From WS-2 sp036507005 (GTDB lineage Bacteria; Eisenbacteria; RBG-16-71-46), in assembly GCA_036507005.1 (NCBI GenBank), contig DASXQT010000061.1:62001-126000 (forward strand): 64,000 nucleotides of DNA. The letters are read 5' to 3'. Position 1 is the first letter of the stretch; the number at the start of each line of letters is the position of its first letter. Positions 19,965-31,498 of this stretch are shown one piece after another. Below the pieces are notes generated by a model. The model made no database searches. It was not told the origin of the DNA and worked only from the letters and a program-made list of their open reading frames with translations. The translations under genes were made by a program, and so were the position numbers.

Positions 19965-22138
19965 TGCCGGTCTTCCGCGTGGAGAGGCAGCCGAACGGCG
20001 TGGCGCACGTGGTGATGGACGACCCCGCGCGCAAGGTGAACGTGATCGACGAGGCCGCGATCGCCGATCTCGATCTGGCGCTCGCCACGCTCGAGGGCGA
20101 CACCGGGCTGCGCGGCGTGGTGCTGCGGAGCGGCAAGCCGGGCTCGTTCATCGCCGGAGCCGACGTGCACGCGATCGCCGCGCTCACCGACCGCGCCGCG
20201 GTGCACGCCCTGGTGCGGCGCGCGCACTCGACGTTCGGGCGGCTCGCCGCGCTTTCCTGCCCGACGGTCGCTGCGATCGACGGCGTCTGCCTGGGCGGCG
20301 GCACCGAGCTCGCGCTCGCCTGCACCTCGCGCGTCGCAAGCGAGGAGGAACGCACGCAGATCGGGCTGCCCGAAACCCAGCTCGGGATCATCCCCGGCTT
20401 CGGCGGCACCACGCGGCTGCCGCGCCTCGTGGGCCTCTCCGCCGCGCTCGACCTGATCCTGACCGGGCGCACGCTGGACGCGCGCCGCGCCGAGCGCATG
20501 GGGCTGATCGCGCGCGCGGTCCCGGCCGCGTGGCTGATCGAGCACGCCCACCGGCGGATCGCCGAGCTCGAGAAGAAGCCCCCCAAACGCCGGGGCGACC
20601 GGTACCGCACCCGTCGCTTCGCGGCCTGGCTCATGGACGGCACCTCCGTCGGCCGCCGGCTGGTGTTCAACGGCGCCCGCGCCCTCACCCGCAAGCGCAC
20701 CGCCGGGCACTACCCCGCGCCGCCGGCCGCGATCCGCGTGCTCGCGCGCGGCCTGGGCAAGCCGGTCGACGAGGCGCTGGTGATCGAGGCGCAGGCGGTG
20801 AGCGACCTGGTGGTGGGCCCGGTGTGCAAGAACCTGGTGCGCCTCTTCCTGCTCTCCGAGCGCGCCAAGAAGGACCCGCCCGGGCTCGATCCCGGGCTCG
20901 AGCCCCGGCCGGTGCGCACCCTGATGATGGTGGGCGCGGGGGTGATGGGCGGCGGGATCGCCGCGCTCGCGAGCCGCAACGGCGTCGGCGTGCGCCTGCG
21001 CGATCTCAAGCCCGAGTCCCTGACCCACGCGCTCCAGACCGTGCGCTCGCTGGCCCAGGAGCGCGCGCGCCGGGGCCGCGGCGGCGCGCGCGAGCTCGAC
21101 GCCCAGATGGGGCTCATCCTGCCCGGGACCGAGCTCACCGGAGTGCGGCGCGCGGACCTCGTGCTCGAGGCGGTGGTGGAGGACCTCGACGTCAAGCGCC
21201 GGGTGTTCGGCGAGCTCGAGGCGCGCATGCGGCCGGACGCCATCCTCGCCACCAACACCTCGTCGCTGTCGGTGACCGAGCTGGCCTCGGGCCTCGGGCA
21301 TCCCGAGCGCTTCTGCGGATTCCACTTCTTCAACCCCGTCCACCGCATGCCGCTGATCGAGGTGGTGCGCGGCAAGCGCACCTCGGACGCCACGATCGCG
21401 ACCGCGGTGGCCTTCGCGCGCCGCCTGGGGAAGACGCCGGTCGTGGTGCGCGACGCGCCGGGCTTCGTGGTGAACCGCATCCTCATGCCCTACCTGCGCG
21501 AGGCCATGCACCTGCTCGAGGACGGCTACCCGCTGCGCGACGTGGACGCCGCGATGCGCGGCTTCGGCATGCCGATGGGGCCGTTCGAGGTGCTGGACGA
21601 GGTCGGCCTCGACGTGGCGCAGAAGGTCGCGGGCGTGCTGAGCCGGGCGTTCCCCGACCGCATGTCGATGTCGCCGATCCTGGAGAAGCTGATCGCGGGC
21701 GGAAGGCTGGGCCGGAAGAGCGGGCTCGGCTTCTACCGCCACCGCGGCCGCAAGCGCACCGAGGCCCCGGGACTGCGCCGGCTCCTCGGGCTGCGCCGCC
21801 CGCGGCGGCCGCTCGGGCTCGATCAGCTCGCGGAGCGCATGGTGCTCGCGATGATCAACGAGGCCGCGCGCGCCCTGGAGGAGGAGGTCGTGGCCGAGGC
21901 CGGCATGGTCGACCTCGCGATGGTGTTCGGCGCCGGCTTCCCGCCGTTCCGCGGCGGCCTGCTGCGCCACGCCGACACCCTGGGCCTTTCGACCGTCGAG
22001 GCGCGTCTCGGGGCGCTGCGCGCCGAGCACGGCGAGCGCTACAAGCCCGCCGCGCTGATCACGAGCCTCGCCGCCCGCGGCGCGACCTTCACCGAGGGCG
22101 CCCCGGCCGAGCCCGCCCGCGCCGAAGCCGCGAGCTAG
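19964..22138 (+). CDS. fadJ: FadJ/FadB-like enoyl-CoA hydratase / 3-hydroxyacyl-CoA dehydrogenase
   Basis: A 724-residue multifunctional beta-oxidation subunit. The N-terminal crotonase domain has oxyanion-hole glycines and both catalytic glutamates (GVCLGGGTELALA and GLPETQLGIIPGFGGTTR). The dehydrogenase domain begins near residue 315 with a Rossmann motif (GAGVMGGGIA). It has the HFFNPVHRMPLIEVV signature with the catalytic His, then the C-terminal domain GFVVNRIL...GFGMPMGPFEVLDEVGLDV. The start codon overlaps the thiolase stop. With the thiolase, and fadD/fadL 8 kb away, this gives nearly the full uptake-to-acetyl-CoA route. No acyl-CoA dehydrogenase is in the window. Confidence 0.93.
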   Translation: MPVFRVERQPNGVAHVVMDDPARKVNVIDEAAIADLDLALATLEGDTGLRGVVLRSGKPGSFIAGADVHAIAALTDRAAVHALVRRAHSTFGRLAALSCPTVAAIDGVCLGGGTELALACTSRVASEEERTQIGLPETQLGIIPGFGGTTRLPRLVGLSAALDLILTGRTLDARRAERMGLIARAVPAAWLIEHAHRRIAELEKKPPKRRGDRYRTRRFAAWLMDGTSVGRRLVFNGARALTRKRTAGHYPAPPAAIRVLARGLGKPVDEALVIEAQAVSDLVVGPVCKNLVRLFLLSERAKKDPPGLDPGLEPRPVRTLMMVGAGVMGGGIAALASRNGVGVRLRDLKPESLTHALQTVRSLAQERARRGRGGARELDAQMGLILPGTELTGVRRADLVLEAVVEDLDVKRRVFGELEARMRPDAILATNTSSLSVTELASGLGHPERFCGFHFFNPVHRMPLIEVVRGKRTSDATIATAVAFARRLGKTPVVVRDAPGFVVNRILMPYLREAMHLLEDGYPLRDVDAAMRGFGMPMGPFEVLDEVGLDVAQKVAGVLSRAFPDRMSMSPILEKLIAGGRLGRKSGLGFYRHRGRKRTEAPGLRRLLGLRRPRRPLGLDQLAERMVLAMINEAARALEEEVVAEAGMVDLAMVFGAGFPPFRGGLLRHADTLGLSTVEARLGALRAEHGERYKPAALITSLAARGATFTEGAPAEPARAEAAS

Positions 22139-22421
22139 AGCGCGGCGCGCGGGCCGCGGCCCCCAAGCAAGATCGCCCGGCTGCCGGGCCGGGCGACGCT
22201 TGCCGGGCGCGGGGCGTCGAACCTTGGCCCCTGCCCATTCTCCGTTGGACGATACCGCGACTGGTTTGGAAGTCGCACGCCACGCTTTGCGTCACGTGGC
22301 AGGTATTTAGACCACGCCGGGGTCCCGAAAGTTGCAAGGCTCTCGTCATTTCGACGGAGCCGGGCGTATGAACCGGATGTGAATCGATTGCGGCGTGCGG
22401 GAGGCTGCGGCGTGCGGGCGG
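22139..22421. terminator. convergent intergenic gap with a long GC-rich hairpin
   Basis: This gap lies between convergent fadJ and ftsH. A 14-bp stem with a small bulge (22167-22181 with 22188-22203) could end transcription of the fadJ operon, although no T-tract follows. The rest (22255-22400) is less GC-rich than its surroundings and holds nothing I recognise. Confidence 0.4.
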
Positions 22422-25852
<3,431 letters not shown>

Positions 25853-25856
<4 letters not shown>

Positions 25857-26404
25857 CTCTCCTCCAGCACCCCGACGTAGGGGAGATTGCGGTAGCGCTC
25901 GTTGACGTCGAGACCGTAGCCCACCACGAACTCGGGCCCGATCTTCCAGCCCACGTAGTCGAGCGGCACGTGAATCTTCCGGCACGGCACCTTGTCGAGC
26001 AGGGTGGCCACCTTGAGGCTCGCCGCGCCGCGGTGGCGCAGCAGGTCGAGCACGTGGGAGAGCGTGAGCCCCGAGTCCACCACGCCCTCACACAGCACGA
26101 CATGGCGTCCGGCGACGTCGCCGCGCAGGTCGTTGATGACGTGCACCGTGCCGCTCGATGTCGTGCCCTGGCCGTAGGACGACACCGACAGGAAGTCGAG
26201 GTCGACCTCGAGCGGCGTGGCGCGGGCGAGGTCGCACTGGAACATGCAGGCGCCCTTCAGCACCCCGACGAACAGCGGCCGGGCGGTCGGCAGGTCGCGC
26301 GCGATCTGGAGGCCCATCTCGCGCACCCGGGCGCCGATCTGCTGGGCGGTGAACATCACGCGAACGGCAGGCTCGGCGTGAACCGCAGGCTGGCTCTCGG
26401 TCAT
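25853..26404 (-). CDS. hpt: hypoxanthine phosphoribosyltransferase
   Basis: A 183-residue type I phosphoribosyltransferase for purine salvage (hypoxanthine/guanine + PRPP to IMP/GMP). Recognisable parts are the flexible-loop region LDFLSVSSYGQGTTSSG and the PRPP loop VLCEGVVDSGLTL (103-115). The usual acidic pair Glu-Asp in this loop (as in E. coli VEDIIDSG) reads Glu-Gly here (E106-G107), an unusual change at a Mg/ribose-binding position. ATG 26404 has GGAG 4 nt upstream and overlaps the tilS stop (ATGA); its stop overlaps the ftsH start. The tilS-hpt-ftsH order is conserved across many bacteria. Confidence 0.9.
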
Positions 26405-27651
26405 GGCTCTCCGCTTGAACCCGGAGGGATTCCCGGGCCGGGGACGCGCCCGCCGCGCGCGCGGCGCATCGCGCTCCCGACACCCATCGAACCCCTCCTG
26501 CGTTGGCGGGAGCCCGGGGCCGGGCTCCCGCATTCCCTGGCGATGGCCCCGGACGCGCCGCGCGGCCGGCCGGAGGGCGCCAACCATTCATCGGCCCCGG
26601 AGGCGCGAGGCTCCAGCGCACCGTGCGCTCCCCGCTCCGCCCGCAGCCGAACCACGTCGTGATCGCGCTCGGCGCGCATCCCCGCAGGGAGGTCGACCCG
26701 GCCGCGCACCGGCGCTCCGGCGAGCAGACTACACAACGCCGCAAGGTGTCGTCGCGTGAGACCCGGCCCGCCCGGGGCCACGAGCCGCCACGTCCGATGC
26801 AAGGCCAAGCGGCGAGCCGCGATAGGAAAGGAAGCCAGCCCGCTCACGCTGAGCTCGGCGACGCCCCCTTGGATGATCGAATGCGCCGCGCGATCGCGCC
26901 CGAGCCAGACGCCGAGTGCGCGCTCCGCATCGCGCACCTCGCGCGCCGCTTCCGCGAAGCGTCGCGCGAGCCCGGCGCGCGCGCGCGCGGGATCGGACGA
27001 CGGATCGATCGCGCGGAGCAGCGCGGGCACGGCGCCGTGCCGCAGACGGTTGCGCGTCCAGGCCGGGTCGCGGTTCGAGAGGTCCTCGCGCCAATCGATG
27101 CGCCCCCGGCGCAGGTCGGACTCGATCTCGAGCCGCGTCGCGCCCAGCAGGGGCTTGAGCCACGCCCCGTGCCGCTCGCGCATGCCGCCGAGCCCGGAGA
27201 GCCCGGTGCCGCGCGCAAGGCGCATCAGCACCGTCTCGAGCTGGTCGTCCGCGGTGTGCGCGGTCGCGATCGCATCGGCGCGCGCCCGGCGCGCGGCGGC
27301 CGCGAGGAAGCGGCGGCGCAGCACGCGCAGCCCGTTCTCGCCGGAGAGCCCGCGCCGCTTCATGAGCGCGGGCAGGTCGCGGCGCGCGGCGACGAGCGGC
27401 ACGCCGAGCCGGGAGCAAAGCCCGCGCACGAACTCGAGATCGGCGTCCGCCGCCTCACCGCGCAGGCCGTGGTGGAGGTGCGCGGCGTGGAGCGAGAGGC
27501 CGAATTCGGGAGCGATCCGCGCGAGCCCGTAGAGCAGCGCGGTCGAGTCCGCCCCGCCGCTCAGCGCGACCAGCAGCCGGGCGCCGGGCGGCATACGGCA
27601 CGGACCCCGGAGCGCCCGCCGGAGCAGCGGCTCGACCCGGCGCAAGCGCAT
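26401..27651 (-). CDS. tilS: tRNA(Ile)-lysidine synthetase TilS
   Basis: A 416-residue protein with the PP-loop ATP pyrophosphatase motif LVALSGGADSTALL (27-40) and the downstream GLRGEAADAD and ATAHTADDQLETVLMRLARGTG segments typical of TilS. It modifies C34 of tRNA-Ile(CAU) to lysidine. The C-terminal part is Arg-rich and poorly conserved. ATG 27651 begins 18 nt past the CCA end of the tRNA gene, so the tRNA and tilS may share a transcript. An upstream in-frame start would overlap the tRNA. It is first of the tilS-hpt-ftsH operon. Confidence 0.92.
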   Translation of the reverse strand: MRLRRVEPLLRRALRGPCRMPPGARLLVALSGGADSTALLYGLARIAPEFGLSLHAAHLHHGLRGEAADADLEFVRGLCSRLGVPLVAARRDLPALMKRRGLSGENGLRVLRRRFLAAAARRARADAIATAHTADDQLETVLMRLARGTGLSGLGGMRERHGAWLKPLLGATRLEIESDLRRGRIDWREDLSNRDPAWTRNRLRHGAVPALLRAIDPSSDPARARAGLARRFAEAAREVRDAERALGVWLGRDRAAHSIIQGGVAELSVSGLASFPIAARRLALHRTWRLVAPGGPGLTRRHLAALCSLLAGAPVRGRVDLPAGMRAERDHDVVRLRAERGAHGALEPRASGADEWLAPSGRPRGASGAIARECGSPAPGSRQRRRGSMGVGSAMRRARGGRVPGPGIPPGSSGEP

Positions 27652-27669
27652 GTCAGGCCGTGGAATAGC

Positions 27670-27745
27670 TGGTGGCGGCGCAGGGACTCGAACCCCGGAC
27701 ACAGAGATTATGATTCTCCTGCTCTACCAACTGAGCTACGCCGCC
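27670..27745 (-). tRNA. tRNA with CAT anticodon (probably elongator Met), target of the integrative element
   Basis: This is 76 nt including an encoded CCA. It folds as a canonical cloverleaf: acceptor GGCGGCG/CGCCGCC, D-arm GCTC...GAGC, anticodon stem GGAGA/TCTCT with loop ATCATAA (anticodon CAT), and T-arm with TTCGAGT. CAT can be Met or, if modified by TilS, Ile2. The body (GGCGGCGTAGCTCAGTTGG) looks like elongator Met, but I cannot exclude Ile2. Its first 46 nt are repeated at 34370-34415. An integrase gene runs into its 5' end. Confidence 0.93.
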
Positions 27746-27746
27746 C
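27700..27746 (-). repeat. left attachment-site core (in intact tRNA)
   Basis: This 47-bp core covers tRNA positions 1-46 plus one upstream base. It is identical to 34370-34416. The likely crossover region is the anticodon stem-loop with its dyad GGAGA...TCTCT. Here the core is joined to the chromosomal 3' half, giving the complete tRNA. Confidence 0.9.
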
Positions 27747-28884
27747 CGGAATCGGAAGCCCCAACCCTTATAACAGGTTGCACGCTCCGGTCAACCCGCG
27801 GACCGGAAGGCTCTGACGGCGACTGTGCGGGAACTGTGCGGGAACTCCGGTGCAGGGCTGCCAACCGCCCAACTCCTACCACCAAGTCCCCCTCCGAGAC
27901 AATCGCGTAGCGCCGGTAGACCGCCTCCGTGCGATGCCCCGTCAACTGCATCGCAGTGGAACGCGGCACACCCGCACGCTCCAGGTTACGGACGGCCGTG
28001 CGTCTCAGGTCGTGAACCAGCCGACCAGGGACACCTGCTGCCGCACACGCCTTCGCCCACGCCTTCCGGAAGCTCTTGACCGGCTTGCCCACGCGGTTGA
28101 AAACCCACGGCACGATGCGGCCGAGAGCCCTCTCAACCGCGGCCGTCCGATCACGGCGCTTGCGCAGCAGGCCCGCCAGCTCCGGGAACGTCTCGAAGGG
28201 GAAGCTCCGTCCCTCGCCGTTCTTGGTCGTCCCCGGCTCCAGCCGGACCACCTGGGCGGAGAAGTCCACCTGCCGCCACGTGAGGCCCGAGATTTCACCC
28301 CTCCGCCAGCCGGTGAGGTAGGCGAAGCGAACAAAGTCCCCCAGGTCCTCCGCCAGCCCGCCCGCGACCCGCTCGAAGTCGTCGGGCTCGAAGAACCCCT
28401 TGCGGGCGTTGCGGACCTCGATGGTCGGAAACTCGGGTATGTCCCGGACCTTCCCTGAGCGGAGGCCGAGTCGGAACATCCGCTTGAGCATCGCCAGCTC
28501 GTAGCGCACCGTCGCGGCGCTCGCCGTCTTCCGAGACCGCACGTAAGCGGTGACGTTGTCCGACGTGATGTCCCCCGGGTGCCGCTCGCCGAAATACTCG
28601 CGCAGTTTCGCTACCCGGTCAGTCATCGCCGGGAGCGACTTCCGCTCGTTGATCTCGTAGTCCGCCACGAGCATCTCCGCCAGATCCTCAAAGGTTGTGC
28701 CCGCAACGTCCGGGCCGATCAGCCGTCCGGTGCCGATCTCGGCCTGGCGCTGCCGGAGGAGCCGCATCGCGTCCTTGCGATCACTCGACCGCGCCGACTC
28801 GCGGTGCTGCCTCCCCCTAAACCAGTACTCCACCCACCAGACGTTTCCACGCCGGTAGACCCTTCCCAAACCACGTGCCCTCAC
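27736..28884 (-). CDS. int: tyrosine recombinase / phage-type integrase
   Basis: A 382-residue site-specific recombinase. It has an N-terminal arm-binding-like segment, a SAM-like core-binding domain (about 62-150), and a catalytic domain with R194 (TGWRRGEI), K221 (TKNGEG), H291 and R294 (HDLRR), H317 (TGHRTE) and nucleophile Y326 (VYRRYA). I prefer GTG 28884 because AAAGGAGGA lies 6 nt upstream; an ATG at 28923 is also in frame with a poorer site. The 3' end overlaps the tRNA by 10 nt, and its stop codon TAG is tRNA positions 8-10. The last 50 codons also contain the arm-type repeats and the tRNA promoter. Confidence 0.93.
   Translation of the reverse strand: MRARGLGRVYRRGNVWWVEYWFRGRQHRESARSSDRKDAMRLLRQRQAEIGTGRLIGPDVAGTTFEDLAEMLVADYEINERKSLPAMTDRVAKLREYFGERHPGDITSDNVTAYVRSRKTASAATVRYELAMLKRMFRLGLRSGKVRDIPEFPTIEVRNARKGFFEPDDFERVAGGLAEDLGDFVRFAYLTGWRRGEISGLTWRQVDFSAQVVRLEPGTTKNGEGRSFPFETFPELAGLLRKRRDRTAAVERALGRIVPWVFNRVGKPVKSFRKAWAKACAAAGVPGRLVHDLRRTAVRNLERAGVPRSTAMQLTGHRTEAVYRRYAIVSEGDLVVGVGRLAALHRSSRTVPAQSPSEPSGPRVDRSVQPVIRVGASDSGAA
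27767..27794 (-). promoter_or_regulatory. element-borne promoter driving the reconstituted tRNA
   Basis: On the minus strand, TTGACC (27794-27789) and TATAAG (27772-27767) are separated by 16 bp. Transcription would start about 15 nt before the tRNA. The boxes lie inside the last codons of int, hence within element DNA: insertion has replaced the native upstream region, now at 34.4 kb. A functional promoter here would keep an essential tRNA expressed. Confidence 0.7.
27824..27845 (+). repeat. tandem 11-bp repeats, putative integrase arm-type sites (left)
   Basis: TGTGCGGGAAC occurs twice in tandem (27824-27834, 27835-27845), about 80 bp inside the left core. The same 11-mer occurs near the other end of the element and nowhere else that I noticed. 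Confidence 0.65.
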
Positions 28885-29042
28885 CCCGATTCCTCCTTTC
28901 GTGAGGTGAAGGGATGTCGCCATTGCTTCTGATGCGCCGAGAGCATTCAAGTGTCTATTTTTCACCTCGGTCCGACCCGCATGAATACAGGGTGGAATCA
29001 GGCTCGCGCCCTGCTCGCGCACTCAGGGTTCAGTGAACGGTG

Positions 29043-29051
29043 TGATATAAT
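29043..29051 (+). promoter_or_regulatory. extended -10 promoter of the element's early operon
   Basis: TGATATAAT (TG at 29043-29044, TATAAT at 29046-29051) is a perfect extended -10 element. No good -35 lies 17 bp upstream, which extended -10 promoters tolerate. It would transcribe the HTH gene and the ATPase gene, with a leader of about 145 nt. Confidence 0.6.
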
Positions 29052-29141
29052 ACGTGGACCGCGAGTCTAGCGATTCAACTTCGGAGACCTTGAAAGATGG
29101 CTGTTCCGCGGGGCCGAGAACGACCCCGAATCCCACTCAAC

Positions 29142-29176
29142 GGGTGCCTGCCAGGCAACAGGGCAGGCGCCCTTTT
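29142..29176 (+). terminator. intrinsic terminator/attenuator in the leader of the HTH gene
   Basis: An 11-bp stem (29142-29152 with 29162-29172, one G-U) is followed by TTTT. It lies between the promoter and the HTH gene, so it would act as an attenuator rather than an end-of-operon terminator. Confidence 0.55.
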
Positions 29177-29201
29177 CATTGGCGCAAAGGAGGTGAATAG
29201 G

Positions 29202-29420
29202 ATGAACGACTTGGATGTCCTCAGAAGGGCGCGGCTGGCGGCCGGGCTCACTTTCCGGGAGGTCGGCGAAGCTGCCCGACTCGATCCCACAATGATTGTC
29301 CATTGCGAGGCTGGCAGGGCACGGCCGAGCGCAGAAGCGGCAAGGCGGTGGCAGCGCGGGCTGGCAAAGCTCCTAGCCCAGCGGGTCGCGGCCGCCTCGG
29401 CGGCACTCTTGGAACTGTAA
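29202..29420 (+). CDS. small Cro/CI-type HTH regulator of the element
   Basis: A 72-residue protein, almost entirely an XRE-type helix-turn-helix (LRRARLAAGLTFREVGEAARLD...IVHCEAGRARPS). A near-perfect Shine-Dalgarno AAAGGAGGTGA lies 5 nt before ATG 29202. The frame is open further upstream from ATG 29097, but that would include the attenuator stem. It is divergent from int and just ahead of the ATPase gene, the usual place for a lysogeny or excision regulator. It could be a Cro-like repressor; I see nothing specific to excisionases. Confidence 0.75.
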   Translation: MNDLDVLRRARLAAGLTFREVGEAARLDPTMIVHCEAGRARPSAEAARRWQRGLAKLLAQRVAAASAALLEL

Positions 29421-29429
29421 GAACAACAA

Positions 29430-29461
29430 GGCCCCGACCTGTTGGCGCAGGCGACGGGGCC
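29430..29461 (+). promoter_or_regulatory. two-tier hairpin in front of the ATPase gene
   Basis: The outer stem GGCCCCG/CGGGGCC (29430-29436 with 29455-29461) encloses an inner CCTG/CAGG stem. It ends 6 nt before the ribosome-binding site of the next gene. No T-tract follows. It may modulate translation or mRNA stability. Confidence 0.4.
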
Positions 29462-29477
29462 GAAACGGGAGATACTT

Positions 29478-30812
29478 ATGGCAACCGACAAGCATGATAC
29501 CACAACACTGGAGTCCGAGAAGGAAGCACCACGAGTACTGGAGCGCGTCTCGTGGAAGTCACAAGCCGTACTCGTTGAGCAGTTGGTAACGGGTGACAAG
29601 GCCGAATTCATCGTGAGGCATCGTAACGGCACGGTGGACCGAGTTGAGTCGTTCGAACTCGACGAGGGCAGGGTCCTGAAGCCCCTCCCCATCGAGGATC
29701 TGGATGCCCTCCGGTGGACGCACTTCGACAGGTCCATCATCCTAATACCCACATCACCTGCCCGCTACGGCACCATCGATAACCTGGACCGGAGGATCAA
29801 GGAGCACGTTGCCCGTTATTCGGTCGTTCCAGCCGAGATCGAGCCCGTCCTGTCTTTGTATGTCCGCGGCACCTGGCTCGCGGATCGCTCGCAGACCGCA
29901 CCTTACCTTCGGCTCACGGGGCCACACAGCTCGGGTAAGAGTCGGACCTCGCGGGTAGTGGGCCATCTCTGCCGCAAGCCGTACCTGACGAACTCCACCG
30001 CATCCGAGGCGTCGCTGAATCGGACAATGGAGATGCTCGGCCTCTGCACGACGATCATCGACGAGAACGAGTACGACCGAGGTAGTGAGACCCAAGTGGC
30101 AATGAACAAGATGCTCCGCGTGGGTTTCGAGACCAACGGTTCGGTCGAGCGGTGCGACGAGGTCGTTCGGGATGGGATCAGGACCCACCGGCCGGTGCGC
30201 TTCCACGTGTTCGGGCCAAAGATCATCTGCGCGATCAACCATGTCCCGGACCCGGCCCTTCAATCCCGCTGTATCCCGGTCAGGATGGTCGAGAGCCGAT
30301 CGGCTCCGATTGAGTTGCCCGCGGGATACTTGGACGAGGTCATGGCGCTTCAGGCCATGCTCATTCAGTATCGGCTAGACCACTACTTCGACCCTCTGCC
30401 CGAGCCCGAGAGGCTGAACGTCTCGGGGCGGCTGAACCAGCTCTACCTGCCGCTCGCGAAGTTGGGGACACCCGATCAGCTCGAAGCGCTCAAAGTGCTC
30501 ATCTTCGGGTTGCAGGAAGAGCGTGACAGCGAGGCCGAAGTCGGTACCTACGCGCGGATCGCGGAGGCCATCCGGCTGCTGGCCGAGGACCCGAACACGG
30601 AGCACATCCATATCGATTCCGTTGCAGCCAATACAGAAGGGTCGGTCTCGAAGCAGGAGGTCGGCTACTTCGTCCGGAGGCTTGGCCTGAGGAGCACCCG
30701 AGGCAGGGGAAACCGTGGACCACGGTGGATCGACGCGCCCAAGGAGACCACCCTGGCGGCCCTGGCGACCGCCGGGTATGGCGCCGGGGAGCCGGAAATG
30801 AAGGCAGCTTGA
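29478..30812 (+). CDS. replication-type P-loop ATPase (DUF3631-like / phage primase-associated helicase)
   Basis: A 444-residue protein. It has Walker A GPHSSGKS (148-155), Walker B TTIIDENEYD (191-200) and a sensor-like stretch FGPKIICAINHVPDPALQSR about 60-80 residues later. This order, with the FGPK...A...R pattern, resembles DUF3631 and helicase modules of phage/plasmid replication proteins. No zinc or TOPRIM primase domain is visible, so any primase activity must come from elsewhere. GGGAG lies 7 nt before ATG 29478. It is probably the element's replication or maintenance protein. The family assignment is from motif pattern only. Confidence 0.65.
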   Translation: MATDKHDTTTLESEKEAPRVLERVSWKSQAVLVEQLVTGDKAEFIVRHRNGTVDRVESFELDEGRVLKPLPIEDLDALRWTHFDRSIILIPTSPARYGTIDNLDRRIKEHVARYSVVPAEIEPVLSLYVRGTWLADRSQTAPYLRLTGPHSSGKSRTSRVVGHLCRKPYLTNSTASEASLNRTMEMLGLCTTIIDENEYDRGSETQVAMNKMLRVGFETNGSVERCDEVVRDGIRTHRPVRFHVFGPKIICAINHVPDPALQSRCIPVRMVESRSAPIELPAGYLDEVMALQAMLIQYRLDHYFDPLPEPERLNVSGRLNQLYLPLAKLGTPDQLEALKVLIFGLQEERDSEAEVGTYARIAEAIRLLAEDPNTEHIHIDSVAANTEGSVSKQEVGYFVRRLGLRSTRGRGNRGPRWIDAPKETTLAALATAGYGAGEPEMKAA

Positions 30813-31498
30813 GGCGCCGGGTTCGCGCCGGGTTCATCGAAACTCGGCGCAGCTCGAAGCTCATGCGGTGCAATGGGTCTCGGTCAGCTTGCGCCCGAAC
30901 CGCCGGGTACGCCGACTCCCGCAAGAGGGAGGGAGCATTGTTTTTGTTCCAAAGGCTAATTTGACAGAGGCGAGCGCAGTCGGCGTGTCGGCGCATTGAT
31001 GCCGCTGCTCTTTGCCACACATCCAGTTACTGCTGCGCCAACTTCCCAGCGAGTCGGCGCAAACGTGGCGCAACGGTGTTGCCGATGGCAACGGAATTCG
31101 GGTCGTGCTTCGCGCGCCCGGCCTCCGTCCCGCTTGGGCCGGGCGGTGCAACATTCCTTCTGTATTTGACGGAGAGGCACGCACACCCACGAAAAACGCC
31201 CCTAGGCAGCCCGCTGCTCCCGAGATACGGCCCACTATCAGTTGTAGTAATCGATTGTTCCACAACGCGTTAAGCCATATTTCGACCAATCTTGAGGTGG
31301 GCTCCCTGTACTGCTCGTGAAGCACTAGCATGGGGTTGTGTCTCGGTTGACCAGCGCCACGCTGGCCGAACACCGGGCCCGGCCTGGCACCCGGCGTGCC
31401 ACCAATGGAGAAAGGACCTGCGAGCATCTGTAGCCCTCGGCGCACCAAAGGGAGGGGCGCTAGGTGTACGGAAACTGCTCACTCAACCTCCAGTTCCG
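30813..31498. other. 686-bp stretch of the element without a convincing gene
   Basis: Base composition is lower in GC than the chromosome. Several open frames of 60-195 codons exist on both strands, but none has a good ribosome-binding site or protein-like composition. On the minus strand a short segment at 31030-31100 reads SVAIGNTVAPRL, similar to the C-terminal end of cytosine methylases, but nothing else of that family is present. Confidence 0.5.

Noticed and set aside
22255..22400. Less GC-rich patch between fadJ and ftsH as a small RNA gene
   Set aside because: I could not find a promoter/terminator pair or a stable fold, so there is nothing to support it beyond composition.
25857..25985. 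ATG at 25985 as an earlier start for FtsH
   Set aside because: It would overlap 130 bp of hpt and adds a low-complexity Arg-rich extension. TTG 25856, with GGAGGAG and TTGA coupling, fits better.
31027..31263. Possible cytosine-methylase remnant (IGNTVAP-like segment) in the element's gap
   Set aside because: Similarity is limited to about 12 residues. No catalytic PC or ENV motif is nearby, and the match could be chance.
30861..31448. 195-codon minus-strand frame in the element's gap
   Set aside because: No ribosome-binding site, odd composition, and it crosses several other equally long frames on both strands.
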